DNA of 64,000 bases from Halobacteriales archaeon QS_4_62_28 (GCA_003021685.1 PXRO01000037.1:167586-231585); one strand, 5' to 3'; shown: positions 1 through 8,140, counted from the stretch's first letter. The notes: generated by a model from the sequence alone, not told the origin. Numbers and translations: made by a program.

Positions 1-137
1 CTCTCTTCCTGGCCCTGAGTCGTCACCATCGCACTCTCTGCTTCGGCATCCCGGGCCTTCTCTGCGCCGCAACTGCCACAGACCCAGATGCCGTCTGCCG
101 CTTTCATCATCGAACCGCAGTCGTCGCAAAACTCCAT
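1..137 (-). CDS. tfs: Transcription factor S (TFS), N-terminal part
   Basis: First 45 residues of an archaeal TFS, the homologue of eukaryotic TFIIS/RPB9 that restarts backtracked RNA polymerase by stimulating transcript cleavage. The visible part begins MEFCDDCGS and contains the N-terminal zinc ribbon as two CxxC pairs (C4/C7 and C20/C23). The C-terminal ribbon with the catalytic acidic pair lies beyond the window edge. The ATG is supported by a TATA-like TTTAAATT about 30 nt upstream, typical of leaderless haloarchaeal genes. The next gene, on the same strand, ends about 50 nt upstream. Family call is from the ribbon pattern and N-terminus; which TFS paralogue it is cannot be told. Confidence 0.85.
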   Translation of the reverse strand, partial: MEFCDDCGSMMKAADGIWVCGSCGAEKARDAEAESAMVTTQGQEE

Positions 138-164
138 TATTGCTCCTCGTTACCGCCGGAATGG

Positions 165-172
165 TTTAAATT
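165..172 (-). promoter_or_regulatory. TATA-like box for TFS
   Basis: TTTAAATT lies 28-35 nt upstream of the TFS ATG at 137, in the short gap before the stop codon of the upstream gene. Spacing fits an archaeal TATA box with transcription starting at or next to the start codon. Confidence 0.55.
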
Positions 173-185
173 CGAGGATTCCCGG

Positions 186-1154
186 TTACCGCTTGAGCCA
201 GCTGGAACAGGCGTCCATGTCGTCCATGAGTTCGTCGTGGAGGCCACAGTAGGGCTCCGGTTCGCCGTCGTCCATCACGTACTCGAAGTGGCGGCAGTTG
301 CCGCAGTACTGGTCTACGTCGCCGCCATCTCGTGTCGAGCGACGGACGTCGTCGTTGAACGACGCGCCGCCGACGGTGGACGTGCCGCCGTCGGAACTCG
401 GTTGCTGGCTCGCCCGGCCACGCGACTGGCCTGTCGGCCCGCCGGAGTGGGACTCGCCGGGCGAGGAACGGCGACCCGACGGCGATTGCGAGGACTGGCC
501 ACCGTCGCCGAGTGGTGCGTTCGTCGCTTCGACGGTCGCACTGTCGTGACTGGTCGGCGACGTCTCGCGGTTGGTCTGGGTCTCGACGCTGCCCTCCGGT
601 TCGGTCCCGAACAGGCCGACGCCGCCAAAGCGGCCCAGCGACCGGGCTTCCTCGACGAGGCGAATCGTCCCCTCTCTGGTAATCGCCATCCGTGCGGTGC
701 CGCCGGGGTCGTTCCGTGTCTTGAACGTCGCGAGCGCGAGAAACAGACACCAGAACACCGTCACGACACCGAGGAAGTACACCGCCGTCGTCGCCAGCGC
801 GAGCAGTGGTGCGCCGACGACCCACTCGTATGGATAGGCGTACTGGAACAGGACCACCCCGATGGTCGCGATACTCGCCCCGATGAGTGCGGCCGCCCGA
901 GTCGACCGCGGCGCAGGCAACACGGCAAAAACGCCCAGCAAGACTGCCGGCAACCCGAGGCCAGCGAGCACGCCCGCGAGTTCTCGTGCCGGATACCGGC
1001 CCAGCCACTGGACCCCGACAGTGGTCGTCGCCAGTGCGATAGCCCCCACGACCATCGCCGCACCGACGACGAAGAGCCCAGTACCGAGGAGTTGTTGTCG
1101 GCGGCTGGCTACCCGGCCGACGTTGCCCTCGTATACGTCTGTAAGACTCGTCAT
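186..1154 (-). CDS. Four-helix membrane protein with C-terminal Cys cluster (DUF7139-like)
   Basis: Haloarchaeal membrane protein of 322 residues, function unknown. I chose the start at MTSLTDVYEGNVG because an upstream in-frame start would add only nine atypical residues. Four hydrophobic segments fall at roughly residues 22-46, 59-82, 87-109 and 117-144. They are followed by a long hydrophilic Ser/Gly-rich linker and then a C-terminal module (about residues 283-322) with the pattern YCGNC...YCGLH...ACSSW, which looks like a small metal-binding fold exposed on one face of the membrane. It lies upstream of TFS on the same strand. I associate this layout with DUF7139 from memory. Confidence 0.75.
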   Translation of the reverse strand: MTSLTDVYEGNVGRVASRRQQLLGTGLFVVGAAMVVGAIALATTTVGVQWLGRYPARELAGVLAGLGLPAVLLGVFAVLPAPRSTRAAALIGASIATIGVVLFQYAYPYEWVVGAPLLALATTAVYFLGVVTVFWCLFLALATFKTRNDPGGTARMAITREGTIRLVEEARSLGRFGGVGLFGTEPEGSVETQTNRETSPTSHDSATVEATNAPLGDGGQSSQSPSGRRSSPGESHSGGPTGQSRGRASQQPSSDGGTSTVGGASFNDDVRRSTRDGGDVDQYCGNCRHFEYVMDDGEPEPYCGLHDELMDDMDACSSWLKR

Positions 1155-1282
1155 AGCCGCTAGCACGACGCCTGTCCTCAAAACTACCCGTCAGACGTGT
1201 GGCAGACAACGAGACTCCGAGGCCCAGAGCGCCTCGCTCGTCTTCCGAAAACCCTAATCACAACCACTCGAAACGGGGAAGT

Positions 1283-1576
1283 ATGAGCGACGACGAGAAC
1301 GACGAGGAGAGTGACGACGAGCCAGCAGTCGAGATCGGCGAGGGAGAGTCAGTGGCCGGCGCACCACTAGCACGCGTTGGCTCGCGACTCACGTGGGGTA
1401 TCGAGCAGAGCAAGATTATCGAACGCGAGGGCGACACGGAGATACGGACGCCGGACGGCCCACAGACGCTCGAAACCATACTCGAAGACGTGGACGTGCC
1501 CTATTTCGAACACCGTCGCGAGTTCGAGTCGGCCGTGCGCGGGGTCATCGGCGACGGGCCGATCCCGACCGAGTAA
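1283..1576 (+). CDS. Small acidic protein, DUF5789-like
   Basis: 97-residue haloarchaeal protein. An upstream in-frame ORF would add a basic, proline-rich leader unlike haloarchaeal protein, so the start is placed at MSDDENDEESDD, where the acidic composition begins. The first 20 residues are almost all D/E/S. The conserved-looking core (about residues 20-97) has a GxRLTWGIEQSKIIER stretch and an EHRREFESAVR helix. DUF5789 members have no established function; sizes match. It stands alone between a divergent membrane gene and a DUF302 gene. Confidence 0.75.
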   Translation: MSDDENDEESDDEPAVEIGEGESVAGAPLARVGSRLTWGIEQSKIIEREGDTEIRTPDGPQTLETILEDVDVPYFEHRREFESAVRGVIGDGPIPTE

Positions 1577-1612
1577 CACGGTCCTTATTTTGTCTCCGCT
1601 CTATCGTCGGGC

Positions 1613-2053
1613 ATGACGCTCCCAATCGATCCGAACGCAGTGGCGAGTAGTGACATCGGCGAGCAGCGCGCGACACTGGAGATGGGCCACGAGGACGCCA
1701 TCGAACACGTCCGCGAGGTGTTCACCGACGCGGGATTCGGGGTTCCGGTCGAGTTTTCTCCCTCGGAGTTGCTCGACGAGAAGGTCGACGCCGGTAGAGA
1801 CCCTTACTACGTGCTGGGAGCCTGCAACCCGACCATGGCCGACCGCGCGCTGGACGCCAGCGACAGGAAAATCGGCGCGCTCTTCCCCTGTAACGTCATC
1901 GTCTGGGAAGAAGAACCGGGCGTCCAGACAGTCTATCACGTGAGTATCATGCGCATCGCACGACTCGCCGGGATCGCACCCGACGACGAGACGATGGCCG
2001 ACATCGTCGCCGACACGGGCGAGATGGTCGACGAGGCGTTCGAGAACCTCTAG
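1613..2053 (+). CDS. DUF302 domain protein
   Basis: 146-residue single-domain DUF302 protein. DUF302 proteins are small alpha/beta folds of unknown biochemical role, often linked to redox or metal contexts. The core motif region DPYYVLGACNPTMADRAL (about residues 63-80) contains the family's characteristic Cys-Asn-Pro turn, followed by a beta-strand FPCNVIVWEE with a second Cys. The ATG at 1613 has a TTATTTT box centred about 27 nt upstream, supporting leaderless initiation. No operon partner is obvious. Confidence 0.85.
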   Translation: MTLPIDPNAVASSDIGEQRATLEMGHEDAIEHVREVFTDAGFGVPVEFSPSELLDEKVDAGRDPYYVLGACNPTMADRALDASDRKIGALFPCNVIVWEEEPGVQTVYHVSIMRIARLAGIAPDDETMADIVADTGEMVDEAFENL

Positions 2054-2106
2054 TCCATCGTCGAACCACTCTCATAGGACCCGTTGTAAGCCCGAAACGG
2101 CACTCA

Positions 2107-3438
2107 TCAGAAGTCGGCAAGCGTCGACTGGAGGCCAGCGACCATGTCGGATTTCCGCCGGAGTGCGTTCATCGAGACCGGAAGCTGTCCGGTGACGCCG
2201 GTGACGGCATCGCGGAACGACTCGGCGACGGCAGGTTGGTCCTGCGGGTGGACGGCCGCGTCGCTACCGTCCTGTTCAGTGCGAGGCCGCTCGCTCAGTT
2301 GACGGCCCGGCGGGCCGCCCTGCTGGAAGGCGTTTCGGACGCCCTCCCGGACCTGCCAGACGCCGACGGGTGCCCAGTAGTCGTCGGTGACCTCCCGGAG
2401 CACGAGACACTTGGCCTGTCGGTCCCGCTCGGCGAGGTGTTCGAGCGCGCCCAGTCGGGCAGCGTAGTACGCGCCCGCAGTCTCCTCGACGTAGTCCGTT
2501 CGACCTTCGTAGCCCTCGTTGGCGCTGGCGAGATAGTGCGTCTGGCCGCCGGGATTCCAGACGCTCTCGGGGGCTTTCATCTCGACCAGTTCGAACTCCC
2601 ACTGGCCGGGCGAGAGCAGGACCCAGTAGCGATTGCCCATGTACTCGTTGTACCACACCTCGGTCTGGTCGATAGTGTCGCGGTTCATGATCGTCCCGCG
2701 CAGGTACTGCCCAACGGTGTCGTCGACGGCGGTGATCGACCACCGCGTCGGGACGAGTTTCCGCTGGCGGGTCCGGCCCAGCGCGCCGGCCGAGAGAATC
2801 GTGTTCACCTCGTACACGTCGAACCCGCGGCGATAGAGGTAGTTCATCGCCCCTTCTGCGTGCCAGTCGTCGTCTTCCAGTGTCTTTTCGACGGCTCCGG
2901 GGACGTGGGGATTCTCCGCGAGGTCTGCGTGCTGAGCGCGGGCGCGTGGCCCTGTCGGCGTGCTGATGTCGTCGAACGCCACGTCGAGGTCGGGCTTCCC
3001 GTCGAGACTCACTTCCACGTCGACCGGGTGGTCGGCGATAGCGACTTCGCGCTGGGTGCCGACGAATCCGTCCCACACGTCCGACACGTCGACCGTCGCC
3101 GAGCGTGTCGAATTGAGCATCCCGGTCCGGCGCTGGAGCACGTCGTCGATGCCAAAGCCCTGCCGGTACCAGTTGCCGCTCGTGGCGAACGTTTCGGCGT
3201 CTGCGTCGCTGGCCATCGGCGAGAGGACGCCCGTCGACACGTCCGGGTAGCCAGTGCGGCCGACGAAAATCTCCGGCGCGGTCGAACCGAACAGCGCGTC
3301 GCCCTGGATGCTCTCCTCGAACTGCCGTTCGACGTCTTCGAGGTAATCCGTTATCTCGTAGGACTTCTCCTCGGCGAGACGCCGCCGCTCTGCGGCCTCG
3401 TCGCGCTCGAATCCCTCGATGAACTCGTCGAGACGCAT
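2107..3438 (-). CDS. nreA: DNA repair protein NreA
   Basis: 443-residue member of the archaeal Nre family. NreA was shown in Haloferax volcanii to act in DNA repair together with PCNA. The sequence ends in QSTLADF (residues 437-443), a PCNA-interacting peptide of the QxxLxxF type, exactly at the C-terminus where the family carries it. The body contains the family-typical GRTGYPDVSTGVLSP segment (about residues 60-75) and the VNTILSAGALGRTRQRKLVPTRWSITAVDD region (about 210-240). The start MRLDEFIEGFERDEA gives full length. It is monocistronic and divergent from the small membrane protein at 3540. A long antisense ORF over this gene is a codon-bias shadow. Confidence 0.93.
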   Translation of the reverse strand: MRLDEFIEGFERDEAAERRRLAEEKSYEITDYLEDVERQFEESIQGDALFGSTAPEIFVGRTGYPDVSTGVLSPMASDADAETFATSGNWYRQGFGIDDVLQRRTGMLNSTRSATVDVSDVWDGFVGTQREVAIADHPVDVEVSLDGKPDLDVAFDDISTPTGPRARAQHADLAENPHVPGAVEKTLEDDDWHAEGAMNYLYRRGFDVYEVNTILSAGALGRTRQRKLVPTRWSITAVDDTVGQYLRGTIMNRDTIDQTEVWYNEYMGNRYWVLLSPGQWEFELVEMKAPESVWNPGGQTHYLASANEGYEGRTDYVEETAGAYYAARLGALEHLAERDRQAKCLVLREVTDDYWAPVGVWQVREGVRNAFQQGGPPGRQLSERPRTEQDGSDAAVHPQDQPAVAESFRDAVTGVTGQLPVSMNALRRKSDMVAGLQSTLADF

Positions 3439-3539
3439 CTACTGTGGGGTTGGACGTTCGACGGTATAACAGTGACTCCAGCGGATCGGAAGGAGGAACT
3501 ATTACATACCATCAGTGAGTAACTACAGGTGAAATACAT

Positions 3540-3947
3540 ATGTCACGCATCATAAAGGGAGTCGCTGCTCTGGGCGTAATCGTTAGTCTCGTCGTGGTCT
3601 TCACGCCGACGTTCTGGTCGGTCGGTCACACGCAGGCACTGACGAACGTGTTACTGGGTCAGTTCGCTGTGATGTCGATTGGCCACACGGCATACCGGCT
3701 TGCGTCCGGCAAACGTCCATCGTTGCGGTCGGCGGTCGTCGGGACCATCTGTGGTGCAGGGATCGCAATCTCACCGATCCTGCTGGGTCTCGTGAGTGGA
3801 TTCACCAGCATCAACATGTTCAGTGGCGGCCTGATCATGGCGGTCGGTCTCTACGGTATCGTCGCGAACCTGACCACTGAAGAGGAACAGCGCATCCCGG
3901 ACCTGTCGGCCGAACAGGCACCCGACGACGGTCCCCAGGCGGCCTGA
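3540..3947 (+). CDS. Small four-helix membrane protein, unknown
   Basis: 135-residue integral membrane protein with four hydrophobic segments at about residues 5-25, 36-55, 64-88 and 93-112, and an acidic C-terminal tail. An AGGTGA purine tract ends about 8 nt before the ATG and can pair with the 16S tail, so this gene probably has a leader, unlike most neighbours. I do not recognise a named family; haloarchaeal SPW-repeat-like or DUF8-thousand-series membrane proteins look similar in size. The last codons are part of a 25-nt tandem duplication that also covers the stop codon. Confidence 0.7.
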   Translation: MSRIIKGVAALGVIVSLVVVFTPTFWSVGHTQALTNVLLGQFAVMSIGHTAYRLASGKRPSLRSAVVGTICGAGIAISPILLGLVSGFTSINMFSGGLIMAVGLYGIVANLTTEEEQRIPDLSAEQAPDDGPQAA

Positions 3948-3984
3948 TATGGACGCTCCTCAGGCGGCCTGATACGAACGCTCC
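3936..3984. repeat. 25-nt tandem duplication across a stop codon
   Basis: Two copies of a 24-nt unit (3936-3959 and 3961-3984, one base apart) differing at two positions. The first copy encodes the last residues and the TGA stop of the membrane protein at 3540; the second lies just after. It reads as a recent slippage duplication. Confidence 0.85.
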
Positions 3985-4032
3985 ATCACGGAGACAGAAC
4001 CGTTTTACTGATCGATGGGCGACAGTCGAACA

Positions 4033-4626
4033 ATGCCGGTTATCGAATGTGACGAAGCACAGGCACGCGACCGTCTCGAGAACGCAGGCGTCGAAACCGA
4101 GGCGGGTAACACCGACCACGAGCAGTGGCGCGCGAGCTACGGCGGCGCAACAGCCGTAGCGTACGACGGGAAAGTCGTCGTTCAGGGGGGTGAGACAGCG
4201 GGTCTGGAGGGATTGCTCCGCGAGAGCGGCGGGCGGGTCCACGCCTACTTCGACGGCGCATCGCGTGGTAATCCTGGCCCCGCCGCGGTCGGCTGGGTGC
4301 TCCTCACTGACGATGGCATCGTGGCGGATGGTGGCGAGCGGATCGGCACCGCGACGAACAATCAGGCCGAGTACGAGGCCCTGATACGAGTGCTGGAGGT
4401 CGCGCGCGACTACGGGTTCGACGACGTTCGACTGCGTGGCGACTCCGAGTTGATCGTCAAGCAGGTCCGTGGGGAGTGGGACACGAACGACCCCGACTTG
4501 CGGGCGTATCGCATCGAGGCCAGAGAGTTGCTGATGGCGTTCGAGGCGTGGTCTATCGAGCACGTACCGAGAGAGAGCAACGCTCGCGCCGACGAGATGG
4601 CCAACGAGGCTCTTGACGATGACTGA
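4033..4626 (+). CDS. rnhA: Ribonuclease HI
   Basis: 197-residue RNase HI that cleaves the RNA strand of RNA-DNA hybrids. The RNase H fold occupies residues ~68-195. The four metal-binding acids are visible: D74 in AYFDGASRGNPGPA, E113 in NNQAEYEAL, D137 in LRGDSELI and D187 in SNARADEMAN. Residues 1-65 form an extra N-terminal domain like that found on other haloarchaeal RNases HI, possibly hybrid-binding. Start taken at MPVIECDE, with the upstream ATG at 4015 as a less likely alternative. The stop overlaps the start of the next gene, so the two are co-translated. Confidence 0.93.
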   Translation: MPVIECDEAQARDRLENAGVETEAGNTDHEQWRASYGGATAVAYDGKVVVQGGETAGLEGLLRESGGRVHAYFDGASRGNPGPAAVGWVLLTDDGIVADGGERIGTATNNQAEYEALIRVLEVARDYGFDDVRLRGDSELIVKQVRGEWDTNDPDLRAYRIEARELLMAFEAWSIEHVPRESNARADEMANEALDDD

Positions 4627-5176
4627 CCTTCCAGACGCGGTGATCGACGAGGCAGAACGACTCACGCGGCTGGCACGCGATGCTATCGACGACGCAGAAG
4701 CACGGGCCTACCGCGAGGACAGGGATGCGAGGCTCGCCGAGTACGAGTACACCGCGCGGGTTCGCGAGGAGGATAGCCGTGATGTACTCGTCTGTCATCC
4801 CGCAGAGTGGGTCGAGGACGGGCAGATCCACACCGAGCGCATCGATGACATCGACCGCGGCATCGAGCGACCCCTATCAGGTCCCAGCGAGGACGCCGAC
4901 TGGCCGGTCGTCGCTGCACACAACGACGACATTGTCACGCAGGTGGCCAAGGAGGAAGCGCAGGTCCACGCCGAGACGGCACGCGCACTTGCGGATTTCG
5001 CGAGCAATCACTACGCAAAACCAATCGAGGAGTTGACGCGGGCAGAACTGCGTGAGTTTCGTGACGATTACTTCGAGCGGAACGCCTGGCCCAGCGACCG
5101 CCAGCGGTCGGTCGTCGATGAGTCTCTGCGCCGAACGTTCGAAAAAACGGATGTCTCATGCCCGTTGGACAGCTAG
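4619..5176 (+). CDS. RNase H-linked haloarchaeal protein (DUF7108-like)
   Basis: 185-residue soluble acidic protein whose ATG lies inside the last codons of rnhA (8-nt overlap), so it is translationally coupled to RNase HI. A TTG six bases upstream is the only competing start. Predicted to be mostly helical with a central strand region; no catalytic motif or metal site stands out. The C-terminal third contains LADFASNHYAKPIEELT and ELREFRDDYFERN, which look like conserved helices. Coupling to rnhA suggests a role in R-loop or primer metabolism, but that is inference. I recall it as DUF7108. Confidence 0.75.
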   Translation: MTDLPDAVIDEAERLTRLARDAIDDAEARAYREDRDARLAEYEYTARVREEDSRDVLVCHPAEWVEDGQIHTERIDDIDRGIERPLSGPSEDADWPVVAAHNDDIVTQVAKEEAQVHAETARALADFASNHYAKPIEELTRAELREFRDDYFERNAWPSDRQRSVVDESLRRTFEKTDVSCPLDS

Positions 5177-5206
5177 CGCACCGAGTGACCCGGTACGGCG
5201 TGTTTG

Positions 5207-5566
5207 TTACTCGTGGTGCTGAACGAGGTCCCGAAGGTCGTCTGCGCGTGATTCCTCGGTCACGAACTTGCCGAAGACCCACGAAAGCTGATCGAGAACC
5301 GCTTTTTCACCTTCTTCGGTCAGTCCGTACTGGTTGGTTCGCTTGTCGAGTTCACTCTTTTCGACGAGGTCGAGTTCGACGAGGTCGTCGAGGTTCGGGT
5401 ACAGGCGTCCGTGGTTGACCTCGTCCTCGTAGTAGGACTCCAGTTCTCGCTTGATAGCCAGGCCATACCGTGGCTCTTCGGCGAGGATAATCAGGATATT
5501 CTGCTGGAAAGCCGTTAATTCTCGTGCGATGCCGGGTGTGTCAGTTTTCGCTTGTGCCTCTGACAT
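5207..5566 (-). CDS. PadR family transcriptional regulator
   Basis: 119-residue PadR-type winged-helix regulator. The wHTH runs from about residue 20 to 95: ILIILAEEPRYGLAIKREL (helix with the typical YGL turn), recognition helix around GRLYPNLDDLVELDLVEK, and wing with NQYGLTEEGEKAV. The C-terminal helix is short, so it may dimerise through the terminal helix only. A TATTTAATAC element is centred ~27 nt upstream of the ATG, indicating a leaderless mRNA. It is divergent from pyrophosphatase, and inverted repeats lie between them; autoregulation is likely but not shown. Confidence 0.88.
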   Translation of the reverse strand: MSEAQAKTDTPGIARELTAFQQNILIILAEEPRYGLAIKRELESYYEDEVNHGRLYPNLDDLVELDLVEKSELDKRTNQYGLTEEGEKAVLDQLSWVFGKFVTEESRADDLRDLVQHHE

Positions 5567-5588
5567 GGTTGGCCGAATGTCATCGAGC

Positions 5589-5598
5589 TATTTAATAC
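5589..5598 (-). promoter_or_regulatory. TATA box of the PadR gene
   Basis: Read on the minus strand as GTATTAAATA, centred about 27 nt before the ATG at 5566. Position and A/T content fit a leaderless archaeal promoter. Confidence 0.6.
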
Positions 5599-5679
5599 TT
5601 GTTAAGTCATATTCAGGTTGGCAATTACAGCGGGCAGCGGTCTAATACGGTCTATCCTTCGCTATCGGAAACATTCAAA

Positions 5680-5719
5680 AAACTACTGTCGTAACTACCC
5701 ATTCCAGGATGGAGTAGTT
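5680..5719. promoter_or_regulatory. AACTAC repeats, candidate PadR operator
   Basis: The hexamer AACTAC occurs at 5680-5685 and 5693-5698 and inverted as GTAGTT at 5714-5719. The second and third frame CCAT...ATGG, giving a dyad of about 27 nt in the gap between the divergent PadR and ppa genes. A dyad here is where a PadR dimer would be expected to bind. No binding evidence exists in the sequence itself. Confidence 0.35.
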
Positions 5720-5762
5720 GGATCATAACGCGATATTCTAGCGGGCTAACGTAGCTGATTAC

Positions 5763-5774
5763 GAAAGTACTTTC
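5763..5774. promoter_or_regulatory. Palindrome GAAAGTACTTTC in ppa promoter
   Basis: Perfect 12-bp palindrome 26-37 nt upstream of the ppa ATG, i.e. over the BRE/TATA position. It may serve both as core promoter and operator. Confidence 0.35.
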
Positions 5775-5799
5775 TGGCCGCCAGTCGCAGTCGCGAACG

Positions 5800-6333
5800 A
5801 TGACGAATCTCTGGGAAGATTTAGAAGCCGGACCGAACCCGCCTGAAGAGATATACGCAGTCGTCGAGTGCCTGAAAGGCGAACGTAACAAGTACGAGTA
5901 CGACAAGGACGTTCCTAGTGTTGTCCTCGACCGGGTGCTTCACAGTAACGTCCATTATCCCTCGGACTACGGGTTCATCCCGCAATCCTACTACGACGAC
6001 GAGGATCCCTTCGATGTGCTGGTCCTCGTCGAAGACCAGACGTTCCCCGGTTGTATCATCGAGGCCCGTCCGGTCGCAATGATGAAGATGGACGATGACG
6101 GCGAGCAAGACGACAAGGTCATCGCCGTCCCTACCGAGGACCCTCGCTACGACCACATTGTGGATCTCGAAGACATCCCACAGCAGACTCGCGACGAGAT
6201 CGACGAGTTCTTTTCGACCTACAAGAACCTCGAAGAAGGCAAGGAAGTCGAGACGCTGGGCTGGGAAGACAGGCAAGCGGCCTACGACGCCATCGAACAC
6301 GCCCAAGACCTCTACGAGGAGCACTTCGAGTGA
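5800..6333 (+). CDS. ppa: Inorganic pyrophosphatase
   Basis: 177-residue family I soluble pyrophosphatase that hydrolyses PPi to two phosphates and drives biosynthetic reactions. Length matches the prokaryotic family (about 175). The signature D-E-D-P-F-D-V at residues 67-73 supplies the Mg-binding acids; ERNKYEYDK at 28-36 and HYPSDYGFIPQ at 52-62 carry the conserved Lys/Glu and Tyr of the active site. A second acidic cluster VPTEDPRYDHI follows. Monocistronic; its TGA stop is the first triplet of a palindromic repeat element. Confidence 0.95.
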   Translation: MTNLWEDLEAGPNPPEEIYAVVECLKGERNKYEYDKDVPSVVLDRVLHSNVHYPSDYGFIPQSYYDDEDPFDVLVLVEDQTFPGCIIEARPVAMMKMDDDGEQDDKVIAVPTEDPRYDHIVDLEDIPQQTRDEIDEFFSTYKNLEEGKEVETLGWEDRQAAYDAIEHAQDLYEEHFE

Positions 6334-6402
6334 TACGACCGGCTGTCCGTCTGTGAATGATTTCGCCACCATAGGGTGGCGAATATACCGATGGACACAC
6401 CG
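6331..6402 (+). repeat. Stop-codon palindromic element, copy C
   Basis: Begins with the ppa TGA. Its first 16 bases are TGATAC, two variable bases and CCGGCTGT, the same as in copy A (24586), and its inner hairpin (TTCGCCACC 6362-6370 with GGTGGCGAA 6375-6383) starts at the same offset, base 32. The outer arm (GGCTGTCC...GGACA) is more decayed than in copies A and B. It may double as the ppa terminator. Confidence 0.6.
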
Positions 6403-6491
6403 TTTGACACGTCTCAGCCGTCACGGTTCCCGGGCCGAATGTATCATTGTATACGTCCACCAATATATCTCGAAACAGCGACAGCCAGATC

Positions 6492-7841
6492 TCAGGGGGC
6501 ACCGACCGGGAGCGTCGTCGATGCCGTATCATTTGCTGTCGCTACAGTGACGTTGTACGTTCCGGACGGAACGGTCGTGGTGTTGACCTCCAGGGTCACC
6601 GTCGCGGTTTCGTTCGGATCCAGTGTGAGTTCCTGCTGGTTCTCACGCGAGACGTCAACGACCCCCTGTGCGATCTCTTCGGTGAACTGCTCTCCAAAAT
6701 TTCCTGCGACGAGGTTGTACCAGACTCCGCGCTCGGTCATGTTCGCCAGCGGCCGTTTTTGCAAAGACGGTGAATAGCGCGCCATCGGATCCTGGTCACC
6801 TGGCGGCGTCACCGCGATGTAGGTCGTGTTCGTCTGGTTGAACCGTTCTGCCAGTTCCTCTTGGGTCGGTTCGTCGACGTTGCTCCCCTCGTCGGTGATG
6901 TCGATGACGATCTGCTGAGCGTTTGATCGACCCTGCTCGGAGAGGAGCGCCAGCGACCGATTGAGCGACTCGAAATTATCCTCCGTATCCCCGCTCGCTC
7001 GGAGGATCTGATCGACCGCCGCGCGGGTTTCGGTCACGTTGGACGTGAAGTTCTGGACGACCGAGGTGGGACGCTCCATCTCGACGACGGCGTACCGGAC
7101 GTCGACGTTCTCTGCCTGGAGTCGGTTCGTGAAGTTCTGTAGCTCCTGACGGACGACCGCGTTGTCGTCGTCCATGCTCCCCGACTGGTCGAGCGCGAAG
7201 ACGATGTCGACCGCGCCGGAGCCGGTCGTGATGTTCTCACCCTCCAGCGTGTAGCTGATGTTCTGGGTCCCAGTCGCGTTTCCGACGTTCTCGATGTCTA
7301 CCGTCGTAGTGGCGGGTTCGGGCTGGTCGCCACTGGATGCATTCACTGACCGTATCTGGAAGTTGGCACGACCGGCGTCAACAGACCCCAGCGTGCCCTG
7401 GTTTTCGACCGTAACGATGGCTGTATCGCTGATCGGTCGGTTGTCGTCGCCGAGCAGCAATCGCTCGTGTGGATCAGTCGAGCCGTTGTACTGCTGGCCG
7501 TCGTCTTCGGCCGTGAGCAGTACGGCTTTGAGGTCAGTACGTAGCTCTGCATCCTCGTTTAGCGGGTTATCGAGCGTGATTTCGATCTCCGAGTGTTCCC
7601 CTGCGGCGAGAGAATCCGAGACCCCGATCAGGATGCCGTGGGTGTCGACGATTCCGATATGACCAGCCGTCGGGAGGTCTGCCGACGCGACCGTCACGAC
7701 GTTCCCATCAGTCACCTGATTCTCGAACACTATCTCCGCTCCTCCATCGGTTTCCTGTGCGGTTCCGATGCCGACGGGCCCGACGGCGAAAACTACCACA
7801 ACAGTCGCTATCGTTAGCACGCTCAGCTCTCTCATATTCAT
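6492..7841 (-). CDS. Secreted vWA-domain protein
   Basis: Exported protein of about 449 residues. The chosen start gives MNMRELSVLTIATVVVVFAVG..., a Sec signal peptide with likely cleavage after TAQ; a longer in-frame start would lie upstream of the mapped TATA-like box. Residues ~30-150 form a beta domain resembling DUF7282 (GxVVIxD / LxAGxH pattern), residues ~155-210 a CARDB-like strand region, and ~215-395 a von Willebrand A domain with an intact MIDAS start DQSGS at 218-222. No lipobox, PGF tail or C-terminal helix is seen, so it is probably released or held by partners. Isolated gene; ligand unknown. Confidence 0.8.
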   Translation of the reverse strand: MNMRELSVLTIATVVVVFAVGPVGIGTAQETDGGAEIVFENQVTDGNVVTVASADLPTAGHIGIVDTHGILIGVSDSLAAGEHSEIEITLDNPLNEDAELRTDLKAVLLTAEDDGQQYNGSTDPHERLLLGDDNRPISDTAIVTVENQGTLGSVDAGRANFQIRSVNASSGDQPEPATTTVDIENVGNATGTQNISYTLEGENITTGSGAVDIVFALDQSGSMDDDNAVVRQELQNFTNRLQAENVDVRYAVVEMERPTSVVQNFTSNVTETRAAVDQILRASGDTEDNFESLNRSLALLSEQGRSNAQQIVIDITDEGSNVDEPTQEELAERFNQTNTTYIAVTPPGDQDPMARYSPSLQKRPLANMTERGVWYNLVAGNFGEQFTEEIAQGVVDVSRENQQELTLDPNETATVTLEVNTTTVPSGTYNVTVATANDTASTTLPVGAP

Positions 7842-8125
7842 TGACAATAACTCCGTATTATCGGACAAGTGCAACTGTACTTATATTTTTTCGATTTAAC
7901 GAGCGCTGGATATATATTTGCATAAAAATGAGGCTATCGTATGAACGGATATCCACCGAATCAGGGTAATTGATTCGTTGACCGATATATCCAGTCCGAT
8001 CCGGGATTGTTACCTTCTCTCATGGTTCATTGGTCTCGGCGGGAGGTGGCCCCGCGATGCCAGCGGCGGCAACTGTCCCCATGCACTCCAGTAATACCAG
8101 TCGGCGTCGCCGATGAATTATGAGC
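7842..8125. other. AT-rich intergenic stretch
   Basis: About 280 nt, clearly richer in A/T than the coding DNA, with several TATA-like tracts (7881-7891, 7909-7917, 7983-7990). It holds the promoter of the leftward vWA gene. No ORF with haloarchaeal composition was seen until 8126/8168. Confidence 0.5.
7881..7891 (-). promoter_or_regulatory. TATA box of the secreted vWA gene
   Basis: Minus-strand AAAAAATATAA, centred about 45 nt before the chosen start. Transcription would begin near 7859, downstream of the longest possible ATG (7874), which is why the shorter start is preferred. Confidence 0.5.
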
Positions 8126-8130
8126 ATGGG

Positions 8131-8140
8131 TAATTATATC
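8131..8140 (+). promoter_or_regulatory. TATA box for the small ORF at 8168
   Basis: TAATTATATC is centred 32 nt before the ATG at 8168. This favours initiation at 8168 rather than at the in-frame ATG at 8126, which would lie upstream of the box. Confidence 0.45.

Noticed and set aside
2236..3522. 428-residue ORF antisense to nreA
   Set aside because: Codon-bias shadow of a clear NreA gene; Val/Arg/Asp-rich with no family features.
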